DNA from: CAYUVA01 sp964448115 [NCBI: uncultured bacterium]
GTDB taxonomy: Bacteria > CAYUVA01
Direction of reading: 5' to 3'
Assembly (NCBI GenBank): GCA_964448115.1
Contig: CAYUVA010000045.1
Location: 1-36,251 of the forward strand
DNA: 36,251 nucleotides
The translations under genes were made by a program, and so were the position numbers. The notes beneath the pieces were generated by a model. The model was not told where the DNA came from. It searched no databases and worked only from the letters and a program-made list of their open reading frames with translations. Within the stretch, counting starts at the first letter, position 1; each line of letters opens with the position of its first letter. Below are positions 26,093-32,185 of this stretch, one piece after another.

Positions 26093-28396
26093 TCACGGTT
26101 TTGATTTCCGCTTATGCCTGATATAGTTATCCGTAAATCGAGCCCTTGAGGTTGCCAGCCGAGAGACCATCTCAATTAGATGATCATCGGTAATAGTTAT
26201 GCCGGTTGCATAGCTGTAGTTCCACACCTTTATATATGCCGAGTTTTTCGGCTTGGTGCCGGAGTTTCGATTGACCACCTCCCCGATCTTGAGCAAACTG
26301 CCATCGGGGTTTTTCTGATAAAAGGACAGCTTGATTACATCAGGTCCCAGGTATCCCTTGTCTGTAACCATCAAGACTACCGGTATCTCTTGCAAGATAT
26401 TTTGCATCGAATCGGTGATTAATGCTGTTGTAAGCTCGAAGTCGCTTTCTCTGCTGGTTTGCAGCGCCATATCAAGTGTCAATCCATTCAATACTTCGCC
26501 AACAGCAGGAGCAAAACAAAGCATGACATCTCCTTGCCGCTTTGCGTAGAAAGATTTAACATAACTATCCAGGAACTCCATAACCATCCAGGGAATGAAG
26601 CTGCCTGCATAGCCGGTGATGTTGCCGTTATCATCCCAAAGCCGAAGGAGTCTTTTCTCTTTAAGGGTGATTCCGCCATCCGCGAAAGCATCCGGTTTCC
26701 TGGCGCAAAACACCTCTGCAATCCTTGCATCGAGGCGCCGGATCGCCTCATCGAGCGAGAGCCCGACATCCGCCAATAACCTCAAGACCCTAAGATAGGT
26801 GTAAACCGGGCTGTCTATTATGCGCAAAAAGTTAAGGCGACCCCCTTGTGTAAAGATGATATGTCCGGATGGCTCGGCGCCGACCGCGGCATCGGCTTGA
26901 TTATCCTTTAGATATTCCATAAGACTCCTATCTCCGATCTTTACCGCCTGGTATTGCAATGGAGTCTTGCCGGCTTTTGATCTTCGAGCATTTTCCGCCT
27001 CGCAGGCTTTCTCCAGGGAGAGACCGCTCTCGTAAGTATAAACAGCATGGCTCAAATCATCGGCAGCACAGTAACTCACCAGCAGCTTGAGGATCGCATC
27101 GCCATCGATAACCGGGACCGGCCGCTGGCAAAGCATAGGCGAGGTTATGATCAACCGATCCGCATCGCCATCGAAGGCAACCGCTGGCAGAAGCTCAAGC
27201 TTGGAGAGCTTTTGAGTGATCATGTCTCTTAGCTCATCGTTCGCTTCCATCTGTCCCTCAGTGAACCCAATGGAAGATTGCCCCTTGCAAGGCTCGATAG
27301 TTAAACATGTACCAGCGGGATACTTGGCAAGATCGCCATCAGGGGGGAATATCACTATCCTGCCTTGCTTGGAATATCCGGCTACGCCGCGACTGAAGGC
27401 AAATATCTCCTCGCCGCTTAACTCGTGCTCGCTCTCGCCGTATAGATAAGCAGCCCCGCAGCAGTAATTGACCATGGCTGGATCGATGATGCCCCCGTAA
27501 ACGACAAGGGTGGCGCCCGCCTCCAGAAATAAACTTACAACGGGCATAGCATCGATGACCGACCCATTATCGCTTGCCCTCATAGCAGCAGAGCCGCAGG
27601 ACAGATCCATTGGTATCAGCTTGCCGGCAAACGGCCTGTCATCATCTGGAAACAGCTCGACAAGATACCCCTTGAGTTCCTGGTTGTATCTTTCCTTGGC
27701 ATCCTGTGCATTTATCTTTATCTCATCGAGAGCTATTTCATCGATTTCCCTTCCTGCCGATAGGCGTTTTCCCTGGCGAGCCAACTCGATATGCGCCAAG
27801 ACTTGTTGGTCGATCTCTCTCTCCAGGCTCACCGAGATGGGCTGGTTCCCGATGAAGACCTTGATTCCATTGTATCTCGCAGGATTATGCGAGGCGGTAA
27901 TAACGATATTCAGCTCTCCTGGATAGATGCCTACCGCGGTAGTGGGCAGTATCCCGCAATAGTGCGCCTCAGCTCCCTGTTGGATGAGACCTAGAGCTAA
28001 TGAAAGCAGTATGGGCGGTGCGGATTCCCTGGGGTCGTGGAATAGATTGACCTTCCTGCCAGTCGATCTATCGAGGATTATTTTAGCTAAACTGCGTGCG
28101 ATAAAATAAGCCAGCGGGATGCTGAGAATGTTACGCTCATAAAAAAAACGCAGCGCCTGGTCGAATGGTATTGGCTGCTCAGGGAATACCCCCCTCACCC
28201 CGGAGGTGCCGAAGAGACTGGGATCATCTTCGTAAGCTTTGATCGCTATTTGTTCATCATTCTCCTTCTCAATCTTTTTTGCAAGGTATTCCTTGATAAA
28301 GGAATCGATCATATCGATATGGATGCCTTTATTGCCTGTAATGCTCGTTGCAGTGCCGAATATATCCAACCAGGCTGCAATTTTATCTTTATGCAT
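26093..28396 (-). CDS. Enlarged alpha-D-phosphohexomutase
   Basis: A member of the phosphoglucomutase/phosphomannomutase superfamily, which interconverts hexose 1- and 6-phosphates. From the ATG at 28396 it is 767 residues, far longer than the usual 450-550. The four active-site elements are present: FGTSGVRG (62-69), the phosphoserine loop TASHNP (167-172), the metal loop DGDADR (409-414) and the sugar-specificity loop GAEPSGH (506-512); the phosphate-binding loop RNSGTKPK is near the C terminus. The excess lies in about 60 N-terminal residues, roughly 85 extra residues between domains 1 and 2 (about 305-400), and a longer region before the last domain. ATGs at 28477 and 28441 could add 27 or 15 residues but leave little promoter room before the divergent gene. 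Likely supplies sugar phosphates for surface glycans. Confidence 0.85.
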   Translation of the reverse strand: MHKDKIAAWLDIFGTATSITGNKGIHIDMIDSFIKEYLAKKIEKENDEQIAIKAYEDDPSLFGTSGVRGVFPEQPIPFDQALRFFYERNILSIPLAYFIARSLAKIILDRSTGRKVNLFHDPRESAPPILLSLALGLIQQGAEAHYCGILPTTAVGIYPGELNIVITASHNPARYNGIKVFIGNQPISVSLEREIDQQVLAHIELARQGKRLSAGREIDEIALDEIKINAQDAKERYNQELKGYLVELFPDDDRPFAGKLIPMDLSCGSAAMRASDNGSVIDAMPVVSLFLEAGATLVVYGGIIDPAMVNYCCGAAYLYGESEHELSGEEIFAFSRGVAGYSKQGRIVIFPPDGDLAKYPAGTCLTIEPCKGQSSIGFTEGQMEANDELRDMITQKLSKLELLPAVAFDGDADRLIITSPMLCQRPVPVIDGDAILKLLVSYCAADDLSHAVYTYESGLSLEKACEAENARRSKAGKTPLQYQAVKIGDRSLMEYLKDNQADAAVGAEPSGHIIFTQGGRLNFLRIIDSPVYTYLRVLRLLADVGLSLDEAIRRLDARIAEVFCARKPDAFADGGITLKEKRLLRLWDDNGNITGYAGSFIPWMVMEFLDSYVKSFYAKRQGDVMLCFAPAVGEVLNGLTLDMALQTSRESDFELTTALITDSMQNILQEIPVVLMVTDKGYLGPDVIKLSFYQKNPDGSLLKIGEVVNRNSGTKPKNSAYIKVWNYSYATGITITDDHLIEMVSRLATSRARFTDNYIRHKRKSKP

Positions 28397-28501
28397 AGTA
28401 TTATCCGATCGCTCAAGATTGTTATCGCTGCTATTATACATAAGGGCAATGGCATTGAAACCCGCAGGTTTGAACATCCATGATTATTCTGCTAACAATC
28501 G

Positions 28502-29914
28502 ATGAGTAAATCTGCCAACTCACGGGAATTGATGATGAGCAAGCCTGTCGTATGCAAGATTGCTTTTATAATTCTAATATTTATATTTACCATCCTTACT
28601 CCCTTCACTAGCGTGCTCCCGCCACCATCTCAAAAGGGGGATAAGAAGATAATCTTCCTGGGAGTTGACTCGGCGACCTGGTCAGTGGCGCTTCCCATGA
28701 TCAAGATGGGAAAGCTGCCTACTTTACAAGCTCTCATGGCGCAAGGGGTAAGCTCTAAGTTGGAAACCTTCAAGCCGACCACCTCCCTTCTCGTCTGGAC
28801 GAGCATCTTAACTGGCAAGAGCTATCATAAGCACGGCATGGTCGATTGGCTCACCGAGGATCGAACGGATCTCGCCATATCAAGCAATCTCAGGAAGTGC
28901 GAGATCCTTTGGACCATCCTCACCTCTAAGGGGATTCGCTCCAACTTCGTCGGCTTTTGGGGGAGCTGGCCAGCCGAGGATATCCTGGGCAACAATGTCG
29001 CCTTCAACTTCTACTTTCCACAGCTTAAGGGGAGATCTCAGCCACCAACGCTCACCGAGTGGATTGATCCCATGATCGAATTCCCCTTGTTCAGCGGTTT
29101 CGTCTTTCCGGATCTGCTAACAAGATTCATGCGAGAGGGATCGGTGGACTTCAATTATCGCGCTTTATCCAGGCTGTACCAGGACAACCTGGTGATGCTG
29201 ACCAACTGGAGCGAGGCGGATCGCATATCCGCACAGGTCGGCATGAGGCTTTTGCTGGACGATCCCGGGCAACTTAATGCTGTCTTTTTACGCGGGCTGG
29301 ACCTGATACAACATATATTCTGGCAGACGCTGGAGCCAAAAGGATTCGCCGTTGAAGATGAGGATCTGCATCGCTTCGCTTGCGTGATACCCAAGTACTA
29401 TCGGTTTTATGCTGAGCTGATCGATAACTACATCAATGCAATGGATGCGCAGGATAGTCTTGTTATCCTATCTGATCACGGCATGGAATCGAGGGCAAAG
29501 GTTCATCCATCGAGATTCAGGGATGACCAGAGGGTAACCGGAAACATGCAGTTTGCTCGAAAGGGCGATAATAATTTAGGTCTAGTGAAGAACTTCGGCA
29601 TCCATGATGAAGCGCCACCAGGTTTGATCATCTTCGCGGGAAAGCCCTATAAACAGCATGTAATCGCAGATCCTATCAGCGCGATGGATATAACTCCAAC
29701 CTTGCTATACCAGCTCGGCTTGCCAGTGGGGGAGGATATGGATGGCAAGGCGATCCTTGACATCTTCGACCCGGACTTTACTACCAGCCACAGGCTGACT
29801 ACCATTCCCAGCTATGACCAGCCCAAACAGCGAGAGACTACCGCAAAGCCAATAAGCTCCGAGGTCGATGAGCAACTCAAAGAGGAACTCCGCTCCATAG
29901 GATACATACGCTAA
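28502..29914 (+). CDS. Membrane-anchored phosphodiesterase/phosphotransferase, alkaline-phosphatase superfamily
   Basis: A 470-residue protein with an N-terminal signal anchor (about 19-37) and a periplasmic catalytic domain of the type I phosphodiesterase/nucleotide pyrophosphatase type. Seen: IIFLGVDSATW with metal ligand D56; the nucleophile region KPTTSLLVWTSILTGK (91-106; Thr93 or Thr94) followed by HGM; the metal-ligand pair LDLIQHIFW; SDHGM with D325 and H326; and a further His in IHDEAPPG. Relatives hydrolyse phosphodiesters, phosphonates or nucleotides, or move phosphoethanolamine onto lipids and GPI-type glycans. The substrate is not determinable. ATG at 28532 (10 codons in, with GGGAA before it) is a good alternative start. 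Divergent from the phosphohexomutase; ends in a terminator shared with the convergent small gene. Confidence 0.88.
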   Translation: MSKSANSRELMMSKPVVCKIAFIILIFIFTILTPFTSVLPPPSQKGDKKIIFLGVDSATWSVALPMIKMGKLPTLQALMAQGVSSKLETFKPTTSLLVWTSILTGKSYHKHGMVDWLTEDRTDLAISSNLRKCEILWTILTSKGIRSNFVGFWGSWPAEDILGNNVAFNFYFPQLKGRSQPPTLTEWIDPMIEFPLFSGFVFPDLLTRFMREGSVDFNYRALSRLYQDNLVMLTNWSEADRISAQVGMRLLLDDPGQLNAVFLRGLDLIQHIFWQTLEPKGFAVEDEDLHRFACVIPKYYRFYAELIDNYINAMDAQDSLVILSDHGMESRAKVHPSRFRDDQRVTGNMQFARKGDNNLGLVKNFGIHDEAPPGLIIFAGKPYKQHVIADPISAMDITPTLLYQLGLPVGEDMDGKAILDIFDPDFTTSHRLTTIPSYDQPKQRETTAKPISSEVDEQLKEELRSIGYIR

Positions 29915-29918
29915 AAAA

Positions 29919-29955
29919 AAGAGGGAGATGCACTACTACACCTCCCCTCTCCTTT
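29919..29955. terminator. Probable bidirectional terminator between convergent genes
   Basis: An A-run, then GAGGGAG (29921-29927) pairing with CTCCCCTC (29942-29949, one bulged C), then a T-run. It can end transcription of the phosphohydrolase gene on the plus strand and of the 93-residue gene on the minus strand. Confidence 0.7.
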
Positions 29956-29988
29956 TTCCGTTGAATAGCAGTCTGTTACCGAAGCTGC

Positions 29989-30270
29989 CTATACAGCGCC
30001 CCAGAAGTCGATCCTGGCGCCAGGTTCGGTCTTGCCGGCGGCAGCATCAATGATGGAGCTTAGCTGCACGCAAAAACAAATATACCCGAAGATACACTCG
30101 CCTAGCGGGAAGCTACCCTGGAAGCCGGAGTTGTACCACTCGCCGACTCCCGGCATCATTGCTGAAAGCATAATAGCCGCAACAACATTAGGCTCCTGGG
30201 CGAACAGGTTGCTCGGTATCATCGAAGATACAAGCATTACAAGTGCTAGAATAATTGCTGTCCTCTTCAA
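29989..30270 (-). CDS. Small secreted protein of 93 residues, TTG start
   Basis: Not recognised as a named family. Residues 1-24 are a signal peptide (IILALVMLVSSMIP core, cut near LFAQ-EP). The mature 69 residues contain PGVGEWYNSGFQGSFPLGEC (40-59), three Cys (59, 65, 67), a hydrophobic stretch around 58-72 and the end ARIDFWGAV. The PGxGEWYN piece loosely recalls small membrane proteins with an SxxPGxGQxYNG motif, which is only a resemblance. The start is TTG at 30270, supported by an exceptionally complete Shine-Dalgarno sequence 8 bases upstream. It follows the LolA-like gene by 29 bases, so the two are surely one transcript and the protein probably works in the same envelope task. Confidence 0.75.
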   Translation of the reverse strand: MKRTAIILALVMLVSSMIPSNLFAQEPNVVAAIMLSAMMPGVGEWYNSGFQGSFPLGECIFGYICFCVQLSSIIDAAAGKTEPGARIDFWGAV

Positions 30271-30273
30271 CTA

Positions 30274-30286
30274 GATCACCTCCTTT
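30274..30286 (-). promoter_or_regulatory. Full-length Shine-Dalgarno sequence deciding a TTG start
   Basis: On the minus strand AAAGGAGGTGATC is complementary, over 13 bases, to the 3' tail of 16S rRNA (GATCACCTCCTTT). AGGAGG is 8 bases before the TTG at 30270. This makes the TTG start of the 93-residue protein convincing. Confidence 0.85.
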
Positions 30287-30299
30287 TCTTCAGACATTT

Positions 30300-31097
30300 T
30301 CATTTCTCTATGATCTTTACATCGGGATGAAGCTGCAATTTGAACTTTTCCTGGTCAATTCCCTTGTTCAGTCGCACATCCTCGATGGTATAGGTTGCTT
30401 CTGCCAGCCCTTGTTTCATTGGAGATTTTACCACCGATTTGAATGGGAAGTAAAACTCATCGCCCACTTCTCTTATATCATCAGTCTTTGTATGTATGTT
30501 GAGTTTTCCGGCCGGGTCGTACATGGCGCTTTCCAGCACCACCAGCTTTGTGAAATTCAGCCCAAGCTCAATGCGACTCTTGCTTGATTTATCCTTTGCC
30601 TTGCCCTCGATATTATAGATTACTCCCCGCTCAGTGGTCTTTTTGCTCTTAATGGAGAAATCATAGATCCCAGCCAGGGAGCTATCCATGCCCAGCCTCA
30701 GTCCCGGCATGGTTACCCTTCCCAGCGCAGCCTGGAGCACCCCAGCTCGCTTCTCCAAGCTCATCTTGTCGAGGTCTCGCTTAAGGCACTTCTGAGCATC
30801 GGGTATGTATTCCCAGTAGGTATGCCCATCGCAGACGATTATCCTCTTGGGCGGAGGGCTAAGAAACTCGATACGAAACTTTCCGCTTTTGTCATAGTAT
30901 TGCAGCCACTGCTCGGTTATCTTGGTCTTTTCGAGCCTGCTTTCCTTGCGCACTTTAAGAACCAGATCCTCGATCTGTTGGTAGCTGTTATCAAAGGTGT
31001 TGAAGATCTGCCACGGAGTAGGATCTTCTTCGCTAAAGGCAGCCGAAAAGAGAAACAATACAACAACAGTAGCCTGCCAAATTGGACTCGATCTCAT
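30300..31097 (-). CDS. LolA-like outer-membrane lipoprotein carrier/sorting protein
   Basis: A 265-residue periplasmic protein (from the ATG at 31097). Signal peptide 1-22 (WQATVVVLFLFSAAFS-EED). The body is beta-rich in the LolA/LolB/LppX manner: a helix with IEDLVLKVRKESRLEKT, strands such as YYDKSGKFRIEFLSPPPKRI, then DGHTYWEYIPDAQKCLKRDL, and a second sheet near the C terminus ending in EKFKLQLHPDVKIIEK. Such folds carry hydrophobic acyl chains across the periplasm. The upstream GTG at 31130 would add 11 poorly suited residues; AGGCAGG before 31097 favours the shorter form. It is first in an operon with the 93-residue protein and divergent from the FlgT-like/UshA-like operon through a shared control region. 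Whether it moves lipoproteins generally or one special client is open. Confidence 0.78.
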   Translation of the reverse strand: MRSSPIWQATVVVLFLFSAAFSEEDPTPWQIFNTFDNSYQQIEDLVLKVRKESRLEKTKITEQWLQYYDKSGKFRIEFLSPPPKRIIVCDGHTYWEYIPDAQKCLKRDLDKMSLEKRAGVLQAALGRVTMPGLRLGMDSSLAGIYDFSIKSKKTTERGVIYNIEGKAKDKSSKSRIELGLNFTKLVVLESAMYDPAGKLNIHTKTDDIREVGDEFYFPFKSVVKSPMKQGLAEATYTIEDVRLNKGIDQEKFKLQLHPDVKIIEK

Positions 31098-31130
31098 GGA
31101 ACCTGCCTCATTTCTCATATCACCAGGCAC

Positions 31131-31159
31131 ATATTATGTCTTTTATCGCAATTAGTCAA
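31131..31159 (-). promoter_or_regulatory. Promoter of the LolA-like operon
   Basis: On the minus strand TTGACT (31159-31154), a 17-base spacer and TAATAT (31136-31131). Transcription would start near 31124, about 27 bases before the ATG at 31097. Confidence 0.7.
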
Positions 31160-31167
31160 ACGGTTTG
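31157..31167. promoter_or_regulatory. Palindrome across both divergent -35 boxes, candidate operator
   Basis: CAAAC-G-GTTTG (31157-31167) is a perfect 5+5 palindrome; further outward, two of the next four positions also pair. It overlaps three bases of each opposed -35 element, so one bound protein could block or activate both operons. Confidence 0.5.
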
Positions 31168-31193
31168 TCAATCGATATCCGATTATCTACAAT
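31165..31193 (+). promoter_or_regulatory. Promoter of the FlgT-like/UshA-like operon
   Basis: TTGTCA (31165-31170), a 17-base spacer and TACAAT (31188-31193). Transcription would start near 31200, about 29 bases before the ATG at 31229. Confidence 0.72.
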
Positions 31194-31228
31194 AGAATTC
31201 AAGAATAGATATGCTAAAGGAGCAAAAC

Positions 31229-32185
31229 ATGTATCAACAAGGCTTATCGAAAGCGGTAATCATTGTCCTGATGTTAGCCATCCCTTTTGTCGTTCAGGCA
31301 AATGACCAAAACGACCTGTATCGGCTTAAGGGAACATCGACCCTGCAAAGAGGGGACCTGGATCCGATGACCTATAACATGAAGTCCATCGAATCTGCGC
31401 AGAAAAATGCGCTGAAAGACCTGGTTACAATGCTCATTAGTCAGGGTGTCTTCCAGGCTCACCAGCAGGAGATTACCGCTGAGATCATCGAGAATTACAC
31501 GCAGCTTGTGCCCCGATTCTACATGCCTACCATGCATAATCCCGCTGAACCGTTGACCATAACCTGCGAGGTCGTGTTGCACTACCTTATAATGAAGCTA
31601 AATGAAATAGGTATCAAAGTCGATGGCAAGCTGCTTCGAAAGACCGGCTTGCTTGTAAGAACAACCATCGAAGGAAAAAGCACATTTCAGATTCCGGATG
31701 CGAAAAAGTCGAACATTGCCAATGCAATCAAAGAAAACCTGGGATCGTTGGGACAGGAGATAATCGGCTCCGATAAGGAAAATCAGCTTAAGGAAAAAGG
31801 GCTTCGCGAAAAGCTATTCAGCGATAAAGCGACCATATCCAAAGACTCGCTAGCCTCGCTGGGTGCGCGGATCATCTTCCTGGGCGATATCATAATCAAG
31901 GTCGATAAGAAACTCGCAAAGAACATGAATGCCTATACCCTCGATTTCAAGATGATCATGCTGGATGCAAGATCCGGTAACCGGCGCTTCGAGAAGACAT
32001 ACCAGCTTCAGCGGGTCGATATCACCAAGGAAAATGCGATCAAGGAACTGACCAAGGACCTGATCGAGCAGGTCATACCCAAAGCCACTGCCTACTATGC
32101 AGCAATGACCGTTAAGCGGAATCTGCCCCCGTCTATCGAGGTTCCCCAGGAGCTGATAAATGCCATGCCCCCGGTCAAAAAATGA
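31229..32185 (+). CDS. Exported FlgT/LPP20-like envelope protein
   Basis: From the ATG at 31229 this is 318 residues; AAAGGAG lies 6 bases before it, which rules in favour of this start over the ATG at 31211. Signal peptide about 1-24 (VIIVLMLAIPFVVQA). The first part, SIESAQKNALKDLVTMLISQGVF, resembles the helix that opens FlgT/LPP20-type domains (arrays of Ala-rich helix with A..AL..L). The last part, LDARSGNRRFEKTYQLQRVD followed by an A..EL..DL..QVI helix, resembles the middle/C-terminal strand-helix units of the same group, which often form outer-membrane-associated rings or accessory lipoproteins. No flagellar gene is nearby, so the family resemblance should not be read as flagellar function. 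Its stop overlaps the next start (ATGA), meaning translational coupling with the UshA-like lipoprotein. Confidence 0.65.
   Translation: MYQQGLSKAVIIVLMLAIPFVVQANDQNDLYRLKGTSTLQRGDLDPMTYNMKSIESAQKNALKDLVTMLISQGVFQAHQQEITAEIIENYTQLVPRFYMPTMHNPAEPLTITCEVVLHYLIMKLNEIGIKVDGKLLRKTGLLVRTTIEGKSTFQIPDAKKSNIANAIKENLGSLGQEIIGSDKENQLKEKGLREKLFSDKATISKDSLASLGARIIFLGDIIIKVDKKLAKNMNAYTLDFKMIMLDARSGNRRFEKTYQLQRVDITKENAIKELTKDLIEQVIPKATAYYAAMTVKRNLPPSIEVPQELINAMPPVKK

Noticed and set aside
30274-30286. Looks like the 3' end of a 16S rRNA gene on the plus strand
   Set aside because: Only 13 bases match and no upstream rRNA helices are present; it is the complement of a Shine-Dalgarno sequence for the minus-strand gene.
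31229-32185. Evidence for a flagellar gene cluster from the FlgT-like protein
   Set aside because: No other flagellar gene occurs in the window and the resemblance is only at fold-pattern level.
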